Shown here piece by piece: positions 6,971 to 15,031 of a stretch of DNA of 64,000 bases. Position numbers and translations under genes: made by a program. This DNA is from Pseudomonas sp. GTDB taxonomy: Bacteria; Pseudomonadota; Gammaproteobacteria; Pseudomonadales; Pseudomonadaceae. The notes below the pieces were generated by a model, which was not told where the DNA came from, ran no database searches, and worked only from the letters and a program-made list of their open reading frames with translations. Position 1 is the stretch's first letter. Every line of letters begins with the position of its first letter. The stretch lies in contig VMRT01000016.1 in NCBI GenBank assembly GCA_007713455.1, positions 175,380 through 239,379 on the forward strand, written 5' to 3'.

Positions 6971-8185
6971 TTACGGGGCCGGAACGGTGAAGGTGCCGAA
7001 GATGAACGCCTCTGGCCGCTTGACGGCGAGCGCGAGGCGCTCCTCGCAGCGGATCGAGATCATGTTCTTCTCGAAGTCGTCGGCGTTCTCGGTGGAGATC
7101 ACCACGTTGGCGTCCTCGCGATCGAAGATCTGCGCGCCGGTCTGGAAAGCGCCGGTGAGGAACTTGCCCTGGAAGGCGGCGATTTCGGTCGATACCACCG
7201 GCAGGCCCCACAGCGTCGGGCCAACCACGCCCAACGGGTTGCCGATGATGTAACGGCCCAGGCTGTCCTTGGTCAGCTCGATCTTCGCCCAGTCGGTGAA
7301 GTGCAGCACATGCCCGCTGGCCGGCAGGCGCGCCACCTGAGCCTGCAGCATCGCCAAGCGCAGCTCGTCGATCTGGGTCATGTCGGCCGGCGCGAACGCA
7401 GCGGAGAACGCGCTGGCCTGCGGCACGATGCCGTCCAGGTGTGCACCGGTACCGTCACCGAACAGAATCTCCTGCTCTTCGACGTACTTCAGGCCGTAGC
7501 GCATTTCAGCATCGACGGTCGACTGCAGCTGGGCGAAGTCGTCGAGGATCTGCTTGGACGCTTTGAACATGTGCGCGATGGTGGTCACCGGCGTGATCTT
7601 GGTGTCGAAGCTGATGTTGCTGTACGGCTTGGCAGTGTTCTCCGCCACCACGGCAGCGGCATTGGTGAAGCCGGTCTGCTGCACCCAGAAGATCGCAGGC
7701 GAGGTGGTGCGCCCGGTCGCGATGAGGTCGCGAATGAACAGGCGCTGCTTGGGCATGATGTCGATGCCCGGCAGGCGCTGCGGCTCGACCACGCCTTCGG
7801 CCACGTCGACGCTGAGCAGCGCGGCGTTCACCGGCACGCTGATGCGGCGGTTGCCCTGGACGCTCTTGGCGAATTCCTTGAGCGCCTCGCTCTTGATGAC
7901 TTCGGCGCCTACGGTGGTCCGCTGCGACGCGGAGGCCTGCGCAGGAATGCGTGCGAACTCCTGTTCCAGCTCGCCGAGCTGGGCCTTGAGTTGTTTCTCG
8001 GCATCGGTCAGCGAGTTGAACTTGAGAGCCAGCTCGTCAACCGTCGCCTTGGTTTCGGCAGACAGGTTGCCAGCCTTCTTGGCTTCATCGAGAGCCGACT
8101 CGGCTTTCTTGCTGAAATCGCTGGAGGCACGCTCCAGCTCGGCGCTGACTTTTTTCAGGAGTTCAGCAGTAGAGGAATCAGTCAT
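6971..8185 (-). CDS. Major capsid protein, HK97 family
   Basis: 404 residues. The first ~100 form a predicted coiled-coil scaffold (delta) domain (ELLKKVSAELERASSDFSKK...LGELEQEFARI), normally removed by the prohead protease. The rest is the HK97 fold, with hallmark stretches such as RLFIRDLIATGRTTSPAIFW, KPYSNISFDTKITPVTTIAH and ASKQILDDFAQLQSTVDAEM, and the C-terminal ISIRCEERLALAVKRPEAF. It directly follows the ClpP-like protease gene, so cleavage of the delta domain by that protease is expected. Confidence 0.93.
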   Translation of the reverse strand: MTDSSTAELLKKVSAELERASSDFSKKAESALDEAKKAGNLSAETKATVDELALKFNSLTDAEKQLKAQLGELEQEFARIPAQASASQRTTVGAEVIKSEALKEFAKSVQGNRRISVPVNAALLSVDVAEGVVEPQRLPGIDIMPKQRLFIRDLIATGRTTSPAIFWVQQTGFTNAAAVVAENTAKPYSNISFDTKITPVTTIAHMFKASKQILDDFAQLQSTVDAEMRYGLKYVEEQEILFGDGTGAHLDGIVPQASAFSAAFAPADMTQIDELRLAMLQAQVARLPASGHVLHFTDWAKIELTKDSLGRYIIGNPLGVVGPTLWGLPVVSTEIAAFQGKFLTGAFQTGAQIFDREDANVVISTENADDFEKNMISIRCEERLALAVKRPEAFIFGTFTVPAP

Positions 8186-8197
8186 GGTTTTCTCCGT

Positions 8198-9073
8198 TTA
8201 CTGGGTAGCGGCTGCCGTGAAACGCGCCAGGGCGCGCTGCAAGTCGGCGATGGGTTCGGCCAGGTCGGCCGGGGTGTCGGCAGCGTCACGCGTACCGTGG
8301 CTGGCAGCGCTGGGCGTACCGGCCTTGAGTTGTTGCAGCAGCGACCGGCGCTCACTGCGCGGCATGCCCTGCTTGGCTAGAATCACGTCGAGCTTGTGCG
8401 CGGCGAACTGGCTGCCGCTGCGCGCCTTGGTGGATTCCTTCACGGAGTCGGAAGGCAGCAGCGAGTCAGCAAAGCCCTGTTCGACGGCGGCGCTGCCGTT
8501 GATCCAGGTTTCGCCATCCATGAGCTTTTGCATGGCGGCAATGTCATCACCGGTGCGGGTGGCGTAGATGTCGGCCACCGCTTCGTCGAACGGCTCGAGC
8601 GTGTCGGCGAAGTCGCGGAAGTCGTGGCGGTTTCCCACGGCTCCAGCCCAGCAGTTGTGGATCATCAGGAAGCCGCTGCGGGCCACCTGGATGGTGTCGC
8701 CCGCCATCGCGATGATGGAGGCGGCCGACGCAGCCATGCCAAGCACCCGAACGGTGACGTGGCCCTTGTACTCGCGCAGTACGTTGTAGATGGCCAGGCC
8801 TTCGAACATGTCGCCGCCGGGCGAGTTGATGTTTACGGTGACGTCCGCGCCGGCCATCCCTTTGAGAATGCCGGTGATGCGCTTGGCGGTTACGCCCTCG
8901 CCGGTCCAGTAGTCGTAGCCGATGGGGTCAAGCACGGAGATCGTGTTTTCTTCATCGTCCGCGGCCGCCAGGATGCTCGGGTTCCAGCGCTCCAGCGCTT
9001 GTGGGCGCAGGTCGAACGATACGCCCGCGCACGGGCGCGCCTCCGGAGCAACCGGAAGGTTTCGGATGGTCAT
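8198..9073 (-). CDS. ClpP-like prohead maturation protease
   Basis: 291 residues with a ClpP/S49 fold: the strand VTVNINSPGGDMFEGLAIYN, the nucleophile serine region MAASAASIIAMAG, the histidine region FLMIHNCWAG, then a C-terminal acidic/basic tail. In HK97-like phages with this enzyme type it cleaves the capsid delta domain and itself during prohead maturation. It lies between portal and capsid genes, separated by 3 and 12 bases, which is the canonical position. Confidence 0.92.
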   Translation of the reverse strand: MTIRNLPVAPEARPCAGVSFDLRPQALERWNPSILAAADDEENTISVLDPIGYDYWTGEGVTAKRITGILKGMAGADVTVNINSPGGDMFEGLAIYNVLREYKGHVTVRVLGMAASAASIIAMAGDTIQVARSGFLMIHNCWAGAVGNRHDFRDFADTLEPFDEAVADIYATRTGDDIAAMQKLMDGETWINGSAAVEQGFADSLLPSDSVKESTKARSGSQFAAHKLDVILAKQGMPRSERRSLLQQLKAGTPSAASHGTRDAADTPADLAEPIADLQRALARFTAAATQ

Positions 9074-9076
9074 TGG

Positions 9077-10387
9077 TCAGTCTCCAGCTTGGCCGGCAGG
9101 CGGGTTCGAGGCGGGTGCGGTGTTGAGCCAGTTTTGCAAGGCTGCCCGTGCCTGCTCGCTGTCGGTGCGTTGCTGCCCGAGCTGGTCAAGAGGCATGAGG
9201 TTCGATTGCACGGTGTAGACATCCCCGCCAGGGATCAGCGGTTGGTTCTCCAGGCGCGCAACGGTGTTGCGATTCATCCAGCCGTTTTGCAGGGCGCTGG
9301 CATACCACTCGCGCCGTGCAGCCAGATCCGCACGTAGAAGGCCTTCGACGGAGAACTCCGCATAGACGGTTTCCGCCTCGGCCTCTCCGATCAAGCAGCG
9401 GATGATTTCCTGCTCGATGTTGTCGAGTAGTGGACGCAGCGTGTTGGTGAGGAACTGAAGGTTCTGGCCCTCGACGCTGCTTGCCCAACTGCTCTGCTTG
9501 TCCGTATGGCCAACCATGAACGGCGGTACGCGGAACCAGCGGCAGATTTCCTCGATCTGGAAGGCGCGCGTTTCCAGCATCTGCGCGGCTTCGGGGTTCA
9601 TGGTGATGCCCTGGTACTTCAGCCCTGCCTCGAGCACCATCAGCTTGCCGGCGTTCTTCGATCCCGCGAAGGCGGCGAGGCTTTGCCGGAGCTGCTCGCG
9701 CTGCTCTGGCTTGAGCGCACCGCTTTCGTTGGTGAGCACGCCAGAAGCCTGCAGACCTTGTGCGAACACGCGAGCGGCGGCTTCGTCCGCTGACATGGCA
9801 GCGCCCAGCACCTCCCGCCCCGCCTTCACCGGCATGATCCCGCAGACCCCATCCAGGCCGAAGCCACGGATATGCATCAGGCTCTTCTCAGGGATCGGCC
9901 GGTCTGCTCCGTTCTCGTTGTAGATGTACTCCAGCCGGCCGTTGGGCTGTCGCTTGACGCGCATGTGCTGCGGCAGCAGCGGGACAAGCGCGACTATGCG
10001 ACTGCCGATCAGCTTCTTCTCAACGAACGCGTTGCCGCGCAAGGCGAGGCTGGCGACGATCATCAGCATGAAGCGTCCGGGCGTCATTTCGGCGTTAGGG
10101 CTGATGCACAGCACCCGGTAGAGCGGGTGGTCGGTGGCGACCGTGCGGGAGCCATCCGGCTGCCGACGGTAGAGCTTGAGCGGCAAGGTGGACACTGTTT
10201 CGCTGAGCAATCGAACGCATGCCCAGACGGTGGACAGTTGCAGCGCGGCGTCCACGGTGACGCTCTTACCGCTCGTGGACTGGCCGAACCATTCCTCCCA
10301 GAACGTGCCGCTGGTGAGGCCGATCGGAACGCCCAGCCAATTGAGCAGGGCACTCTTCACGCGGCCTGGTTTCTTTTCGTTGGCCAT
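9077..10387 (-). CDS. Portal protein, HK97 family
   Basis: 436 residues. Family-typical segments are TVDAALQLSTVWACVRLLSE, SLALRGNAFVEK, QMLETRAFQIEEICRWFRVP (followed by PPFMVG) and LLRADLAARREWYASALQNG. The protein forms the dodecameric DNA gateway at one capsid vertex and docks the terminase. The start shares one base with the terminase stop (TGATG). Length is normal for the family. Confidence 0.93.
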   Translation of the reverse strand: MANEKKPGRVKSALLNWLGVPIGLTSGTFWEEWFGQSTSGKSVTVDAALQLSTVWACVRLLSETVSTLPLKLYRRQPDGSRTVATDHPLYRVLCISPNAEMTPGRFMLMIVASLALRGNAFVEKKLIGSRIVALVPLLPQHMRVKRQPNGRLEYIYNENGADRPIPEKSLMHIRGFGLDGVCGIMPVKAGREVLGAAMSADEAAARVFAQGLQASGVLTNESGALKPEQREQLRQSLAAFAGSKNAGKLMVLEAGLKYQGITMNPEAAQMLETRAFQIEEICRWFRVPPFMVGHTDKQSSWASSVEGQNLQFLTNTLRPLLDNIEQEIIRCLIGEAEAETVYAEFSVEGLLRADLAARREWYASALQNGWMNRNTVARLENQPLIPGGDVYTVQSNLMPLDQLGQQRTDSEQARAALQNWLNTAPASNPPAGQAGD

Positions 10388-12114
10388 CAGACCCCTACCA
10401 TGATCGGGTTGGAATAGAAGCCATCCGGATCACCCGGCGGCTCTTCGAATTCAGAGGCGGTCGCACGGGCTACGGCCATGAGCAACGCCAGCACGCCATC
10501 GATCTTTTCGCTTTCGCGATCCTTGGCGATCTGGCTCAGGCCGTTGAACTTGGAGGTGAGCTTCTTGGCGTTCGAGATCATCCAGTCCATGACCGGGTTT
10601 TCCTCGTGCACCAGCTCGCCGGTCAGCACCAGGTTCTCCGTCTCGATGATTGGCGCGGTGAAGGTGGTCGGGTTCTGGCCGATCTCGACCATGGGCACGC
10701 CCTTCTCCATCAGCTTCTTGGCGAAGTACGGGGCGAACTTGGGGTCGTAGTCGACCTCTTCCACCGCGAACTCCTGCAGGAAGCCAGGCTTGATCACCTT
10801 GTCGGGGTCGTTGGGGTCGCGCTGGCCGGCGATGGCATCGCCGATCACGTCGAAGTCAGTCGCGTTGCCGGGCGTGATGTGCAGGTACCCAGCCGCCGCC
10901 CACTTGAGGTAGTGCTTGTTCTCCGGGAGGTTGGCCTGATGCTCGTTCTGGTAGAAGCGCCAGAAGGCGAAGTACTTGCCCTCTTCGCGAAACACCAGGC
11001 ACAGCGCGGCGATGTCTCGGCGCTCGGCGAGGTCTAGCCCGATCCAGCAACGTTTGCCGCGGAAGTCCTCAAGGCTCAGCCCCTTGCGCTCACAGCGGCG
11101 CCAGTCCGCCAGAGGGAGCCACTTGGCGCCGCCGCTGAGCCAGATGTTCAGGCGCTTGGTCTTGAACTCGGGCTGTTCGGACGGGAGACGAATGGCGCTG
11201 TTGCAGGCGTCCCGCAGGCCTTGTTCGTAGACCGAAACGCCGAGGTTGGGGTTAGCCTTGATCCACTCGTTCGGCTCTTGCCACTTATCCGGATCGTCGA
11301 CGGTGTAGATGATGGCGAGGAATTCGTCGTCATCGAAAACACCCTCGAGCACCTTCTCGGCGTAGCCGTGGAGTTCGAAGCCAGGGCCACGAAGGTTCAC
11401 GCCGGCCGTGGTGATCATCCACATGAGCCATTGGCGGCGCGCACCAGTACCGGAGCGGATCACGTCAATGATCCCAGCGTCCGGATGGGCATGGACTTCG
11501 TCGAGGATCGCGCCGTGCGGGTTGAGGCCGTCCAGCGACTTGCTGTCGCGACCCAGCGGTTTGAAGGTGTCCGCCTTGCCGCGTATGAACAACTCCCCGC
11601 GACGATCAGCAATCTTGCGGCGTAGGCCCGGGCTGCTGCCGACCATGCGCACCGCTTCGTCGTGCGTGATCTTGGCCTGATCCATTTTGGTGGCCGCGGT
11701 GTAGACCTCGGCGCCGCCCTCGCCATCAGCGAAGAACAGGTAGAGGCCTACTCCGGAGAGCTTGGTGCTCTTGCCGTTCTTGCGGGGCACTTCCTCCCAC
11801 ACGCGGCGGAAGCGGCGAGTGCCGTCGGCGCGCATCCAGCCGAAGGCGAGCGCGACCCAGAACTGCTGCCAGAGTGAAGGCACGAACTGATGGCCAGCCC
11901 ACTCGCCTTTCGAGTGGCGCAGGAACAGGAAGAACTCTAGCGCGTGCTGGGCGTGATCCTCGCTGAACCATAGGCCGCGTTTGTGGCCATCCTGCAGGTC
12001 GCGGTAGTGGCGCTCGACCGCCAGCCGCGTCCACTTGCAGACGGGGATTTCGCCGGCCATGACCTGGCGGCCGTAGAGGTCCCAGTCAAAGGTGCGTTCA
12101 GTCTTCTCCACCAT
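10387..12114 (-). CDS. terL: Terminase large subunit
   Basis: 575 residues from the ATG at 12114, chosen over a longer upstream start because it overlaps the small-subunit stop by only 17 bases. The N-terminal ATPase includes the VPRKNGKSTKLSGVGLYLFF segment (adenine/Walker A region of the Terminase_1 family) and LNPHGAILDEVHAHPD (Walker B). The C-terminal nuclease portion has acidic clusters at GLDLAERRDIAALCL and VEEVDYDPKFAPYF. It cuts and pumps DNA into the prohead. Normal length for the HK97/P27-associated group. Confidence 0.93.
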   Translation of the reverse strand: MVEKTERTFDWDLYGRQVMAGEIPVCKWTRLAVERHYRDLQDGHKRGLWFSEDHAQHALEFFLFLRHSKGEWAGHQFVPSLWQQFWVALAFGWMRADGTRRFRRVWEEVPRKNGKSTKLSGVGLYLFFADGEGGAEVYTAATKMDQAKITHDEAVRMVGSSPGLRRKIADRRGELFIRGKADTFKPLGRDSKSLDGLNPHGAILDEVHAHPDAGIIDVIRSGTGARRQWLMWMITTAGVNLRGPGFELHGYAEKVLEGVFDDDEFLAIIYTVDDPDKWQEPNEWIKANPNLGVSVYEQGLRDACNSAIRLPSEQPEFKTKRLNIWLSGGAKWLPLADWRRCERKGLSLEDFRGKRCWIGLDLAERRDIAALCLVFREEGKYFAFWRFYQNEHQANLPENKHYLKWAAAGYLHITPGNATDFDVIGDAIAGQRDPNDPDKVIKPGFLQEFAVEEVDYDPKFAPYFAKKLMEKGVPMVEIGQNPTTFTAPIIETENLVLTGELVHEENPVMDWMISNAKKLTSKFNGLSQIAKDRESEKIDGVLALLMAVARATASEFEEPPGDPDGFYSNPIMVGV

Positions 12115-12625
12115 CAGTCTTGCCGCCCGGAATGGCGCGCAGCCCCATCCGCGCCTTGCGCTGGCGGAACTGCTCGATAGGGTCATCGCCGAACAGATCG
12201 CCCTGCGGCGTCGTCTGATCGGCCTTGAGCTTCTGGAAGCTGGGGATGGTCAGCGCCGCTTCGGGCAACCACTTGAGCAGCTCGCGCTTGTAGTCGCGTG
12301 CGACGTAGTAGGCCTGGTGCGGCTGCTCGTAGCCGTTGGGCGTCTTGACGTAGTAGCTGCCGTTGTCGCGCTTGAGCTTTTCGAGGAACTCTTCCTGGGC
12401 GACCCAGTTGCAGAACGTCTTGCAGATGACGGTCATCAGCAGACCGTCGGTGCGATGGATCAGCCCGTACTCCTCGAGCGCCGAGGTGACGTGCTCCCAG
12501 AGCTTCTTTTCCTTGGCGTTGAGTTTGACCGGCGGGGCCGGAGCCTCGGCGGCGATGGTCTGGGTGGTGGATTCCTCGGCTGAGCCCAGGCCACCCTCAA
12601 TAACTTTCGGGTATGCATGGTCCAT
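12098..12625 (-). CDS. terS: Terminase small subunit, P27 family
   Basis: 175 residues. The central helical part (KLNAKEKKLWEHVTSALEEY, GLIHRTDGLLMTVICKTFCN, NGYEQPHQAYYVARDYKREL) matches the P27-type small terminase, which recognises the packaging site and hands DNA to the large subunit. It is encoded immediately downstream of the HNH nuclease and overlaps the large-subunit gene. The N-terminal 30 residues are low-complexity. Confidence 0.85.
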   Translation of the reverse strand: MDHAYPKVIEGGLGSAEESTTQTIAAEAPAPPVKLNAKEKKLWEHVTSALEEYGLIHRTDGLLMTVICKTFCNWVAQEEFLEKLKRDNGSYYVKTPNGYEQPHQAYYVARDYKRELLKWLPEAALTIPSFQKLKADQTTPQGDLFGDDPIEQFRQRKARMGLRAIPGGKTDGGED

Positions 12626-12752
12626 TGGGGTACCTAAAGGGAGGCCAACTTGACCCCCCCCCTATTTGAATTTCAGACGTGCGCGAAACTTGGCTCCCCC
12701 CGTCGTTCGGAGGTCGGATTTTGGGAGGTTTTGACCCACCTACCCCTCCGGG
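12626..12752. other. Intergenic segment between HNH and terminase genes, candidate cos region
   Basis: 127 bp without coding sequence. It contains a run of nine C (12,654-12,662) and several GGAGG/CCCC-rich words. Phages with an HNH nuclease next to P27/HK97 terminase genes usually use cohesive ends located here. This is inference from gene order only; no cleavage site can be pinned. Confidence 0.3.
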
Positions 12753-13142
12753 TCAGTCCCGCCCGGTTCGGTCGTGGCGGCGCTTGTTGTCGTGGCGACG
12801 ACACAGCCCGCGCACGTTGTCCTCGTCGAGGCCAAGGTCCGGGCGTTCCTTGAACGGCTTGATGTGGTCGACCACCACTGCCGGGACGATGTCGCCCTCT
12901 TCCTCACAGTCGACGCACAGCGGATGCATGATCAGGTAGTGATCGCGAAAGCGGCGCCAGGCAACAGTGCTGTAGAACTTGTCCGAGTCATCACGCTGCC
13001 GGTTGTACCGCTTGTGGGTCTGCTGCCGCATCGCAGCGCGGCGCTCATCGGACTGCGCCTGATGGGTCGGGCAATAGCTGCCAGTACCAACCAGAACACC
13101 GCACCCCGGATGGCAGCACGGACGCGGCGCGTGATTACTCAT
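12753..13142 (-). CDS. HNH endonuclease (packaging-associated)
   Basis: 129 residues with paired zinc-binding cysteines (CCHPGCGVLVGTGSYCPTH), the segment FYSTVAWRRFRDHYLIMHPL, then CVDCEEEGDIVPAVVVDHIKP and LCRRHDNKRR, i.e. an HNH motif of HIKP...N...H type. In HK97-like phages such nucleases work with the terminase to cut cos. The gene lies just upstream of the small terminase, consistent with that role. It overlaps the holin-like gene by four bases. Confidence 0.88.
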   Translation of the reverse strand: MSNHAPRPCCHPGCGVLVGTGSYCPTHQAQSDERRAAMRQQTHKRYNRQRDDSDKFYSTVAWRRFRDHYLIMHPLCVDCEEEGDIVPAVVVDHIKPFKERPDLGLDEDNVRGLCRRHDNKRRHDRTGRD

Positions 13143-13483
13143 CGCCGCCTCACTGGGCTCAACGCAGCCCGCCTATCCTGCTGCCGCCGCTCCACGCCAT
13201 CCCAGCCACCCGGCCGGAACGCGCCGGCCAGATTGCCGCCGCTCTGCCACACCGCCCAGGCGAACACCGCCAGCAGCACCACCAGCGGCCAGGCCATGGC
13301 AGGCACACGCAGCTCGCCGGTCAGGATGTAGATCACAGCAGCGCCCGCGCAGCCCATCACCAGCATGGCCAGGCACGACACACCCCGCCGAAACCGGGAG
13401 GCGCCGCGGCGATAGGTGAACAGCCGCACGAACAGAACCAGGCAGATGAGGAACGTCACCTGCGTCAACAGAGCACTAACCAT
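13139..13483 (-). CDS. Holin-like membrane protein
   Basis: 114 residues with three hydrophobic segments (LLTQVTFLICLVLFVRLF, FRRGVSCLAMLVMGCAGAAV-IYIL, MAWPLVVLLAVFAWAVW) and a positively charged C-terminus (GVERRQQDRRAALSPVRRR), the layout of class I holins. Start at 13483 has GGAGG just upstream and overlaps the preceding stop. Together with the next gene it forms a two-gene lysis/membrane module, but no endolysin is in the visible part of the prophage. Confidence 0.65.
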   Translation of the reverse strand: MVSALLTQVTFLICLVLFVRLFTYRRGASRFRRGVSCLAMLVMGCAGAAVIYILTGELRVPAMAWPLVVLLAVFAWAVWQSGGNLAGAFRPGGWDGVERRQQDRRAALSPVRRR

Positions 13484-13841
13484 CCGCGCCTCCGTCACTG
13501 ATCGATGGCACACCACGCCGGCGGATCGCAGCCAGCGCCAGCGTCACCACCAGCACCGCTGCACCGAACGCCGCCGGGCCGGGATAGGCGAACGGGCGAA
13601 AGCCCCAGAACTCCGCGTCCACGATGGCCGGCGCAAACTGGTAACCCATCACCGCCGACACCAGGAAGAACAGCAGCCGCTTCCAGATCGGCAGGTCATG
13701 CGTCGTCGTCACGTACACCAGCGCACCCAGCAGCGCACCGACAGCCGCATCGCCGTTCACGCCAGCCATGAATCCAGCCAGGCCGGCACCGGCCGCACCT
13801 GCCACCACAACGCCTGCCGTGGTGCTCGTTGGCTCAGCCAT
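13476..13841 (-). CDS. Holin-like membrane protein, upstream partner
   Basis: 121 residues beginning MAEPTSTTAGVVVAGAAGAG, with a glycine/alanine-rich hydrophobic N-terminus, a second helix (LLFFLVSAVMGYQFAPAIV) and a third (AAFGAAVLVVTLALAAI). The ATG at 13841 has GGAGG six bases upstream. It resembles the phage holin families that precede terminase genes in Pseudomonas prophages and is the first gene after the candidate late promoter and terminator. A paired holin/antiholin relation with the next gene is plausible but unproven. Confidence 0.6.
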   Translation of the reverse strand: MAEPTSTTAGVVVAGAAGAGLAGFMAGVNGDAAVGALLGALVYVTTTHDLPIWKRLLFFLVSAVMGYQFAPAIVDAEFWGFRPFAYPGPAAFGAAVLVVTLALAAIRRRGVPSISDGGADG

Positions 13842-13865
13842 GCAACGCCTCCAGCGGCACAAACG

Positions 13866-13892
13866 AAAAAGGCCCACCGTTTCGGGTGAGCC
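13866..13892 (-). terminator. Terminator ahead of the late (lysis/structural) genes
   Basis: Minus strand: GGCTCACC, a 6-base loop, GGTGGGCC (one G-U pair), then five T. It stands between the candidate late promoter and the first late gene, the position of a lambda tR'-type terminator that an antiterminator would bypass. Confidence 0.65.
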
Positions 13893-14000
13893 TTGGAATG
13901 GGTGCCCTCTTGCGAGGGCTGGCCTGCCGGGGAACAGGCCGCGACACAGCACGTCGCTCGGCGGTTATCGCTGCGGGCGCAGCTCTACAACCATGGGCAC

Positions 14001-14029
14001 TTTCTACAGCCGACATGCAACGCCCGCAA
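14001..14029 (-). promoter_or_regulatory. Candidate late promoter
   Basis: Minus strand: -35 TTGCGG (14024-14029), 17-bp spacer, -10 TAGAAA (14001-14006). It would transcribe through the terminator at 13,866 into the lysis and head genes. Two palindromes lie just upstream. Confidence 0.4.
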
Positions 14030-14050
14030 CCGCCGATTTTTGCAAACGCT

Positions 14051-14087
14051 GTTCAACACGGTTGAACACACTTGAGCACGGTTGAAC
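14051..14087. promoter_or_regulatory. Two operator-like dyads upstream of the candidate late promoter
   Basis: GTTCAAC-ACG-GTTGAAC (14051-14067) is a perfect 7-bp inverted repeat. CTTGAGC-ACG-GTTGAAC (14071-14087) is an imperfect copy 20 bp away, so both face the same side of the helix. They sit about 22 bp upstream of the -35, an activator-type position. Confidence 0.5.
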
Positions 14088-14118
14088 GCTGTTCGCGCCA
14101 AACCATCCCGACGAACGG

Positions 14119-14706
14119 TCATCCAGCAGCACCCACTTTGCGCAGGTCCGCCGCTGCCTTCACCGCCCGTGCAGCGGCCTTGCGATCAGCCACCCGCTTG
14201 CGCTCAGCCCGGGCGTTCTCTCGCGCCACGTCACGCGCCGCCCGCGCCCGCTTCACCGCAGCCGCATGCGCAGCCGTGCCCCGCTCTGCCGCTTGCAACC
14301 GCGCCAGCGCCACCGGCCACTCCGCCTGCAGCTCCGCATGCAGCTCATCCACCTGCGCACGATAGGTCCGCATCGAGATGCCCAGCCGCGCACACTGCGC
14401 CGCCACGGCCACCGCCTGCGGCCCCTGGCAGTAGCGCACATGCGCCAGCCGCTGCAGCACACGGCCACGCGATCCGAGGCCCAGCGGCGCATCCTTCGCC
14501 ATACCGTCCAGCGCCATGCTCACCGCCTGGCTCGCACGGCTGATCGCCACCGCGCACTCCACCAGCGACAGGCAGCGATGCCCGCCCACGCCGCCCGGCG
14601 CATCGTCACCCATCCGCCCCAGCGGCGAGGCGATGGCCACATCCAGAGCAGGGTTCACAACCTCACGGCCCCACGCCTGCAACAGCACCTCCATGGCCTC
14701 GATCAT
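14119..14706 (-). CDS. Possible late regulator (Q-like position), otherwise unknown
   Basis: 195 residues starting MIEAMEVLLQAWGREVVNPA, with a central segment resembling a helix-turn-helix (VAVAAQCARLGISMRTYRAQ) and a long basic helical C-terminus (AVKRARAARDVARENARAER). The ATG at 14706 is preceded by a G-rich stretch. It lies between the primase gene and the late promoter/terminator, the site of Q-type antiterminators or late activators in lambdoid phages. The function is inferred only from location and the apparent HTH. Confidence 0.5.
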   Translation of the reverse strand: MIEAMEVLLQAWGREVVNPALDVAIASPLGRMGDDAPGGVGGHRCLSLVECAVAISRASQAVSMALDGMAKDAPLGLGSRGRVLQRLAHVRYCQGPQAVAVAAQCARLGISMRTYRAQVDELHAELQAEWPVALARLQAAERGTAAHAAAVKRARAARDVARENARAERKRVADRKAAARAVKAAADLRKVGAAG

Positions 14707-14739
14707 GCTCTGCCCCCCAACCCGACACAAAACCGCCAA

Positions 14740-15018
14740 CCCAACACAAACCCAACACACTTAAAACCATTATAAATCAATGCCTTCAAAGCAACTGTGT
14801 TAGGTGTGTTGGGTTTGTTGGGTTTTTCGGTCCTCGCGTAGCAATTTTTTCTCACCTCATTCGCCCCGTTCAGCCGTTGCAACAAAACACACGCATGCGC
14901 GCGCGCGACGCCAAACCCAACACACCCAACACACACCCCGCAAAGCCCCGCCGTTGCTGGCCTCTCGCTGTGCTGGGTTCGCAAACCCAACCCAACACAA
15001 CCCAACACACCCAACACA
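14740..15018. repeat. Iteron-like array of 9-bp CCCAACACA repeats, candidate replication origin
   Basis: Exact CCCAACACA copies start at 14740, 14751, 14916, 14925, 14991, 15001 and 15010. There is one exact inverse copy at 14805 and two inverse copies with one mismatch at 14796 and 14814. The first pair and the inverse group form a long inverted repeat around an A/T-rich stretch (14761-14790). The array fills the 325-bp gap between the primase gene and the next gene, as expected for an origin or for operators of a replication protein. No other feature explains it. Confidence 0.6.
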
Positions 15019-15031
15019 CTTTTCACCGTTC

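Noticed and set aside
7301..8567. Long plus-strand open frames opposite the capsid gene
   Set aside because: No domain, no ribosome site, and exact antisense of the HK97 capsid and protease genes.
14740..15018. CRISPR array
   Set aside because: The 9-bp repeats are too short and irregularly spaced, lack unique ~30-bp spacers and have no cas genes nearby.
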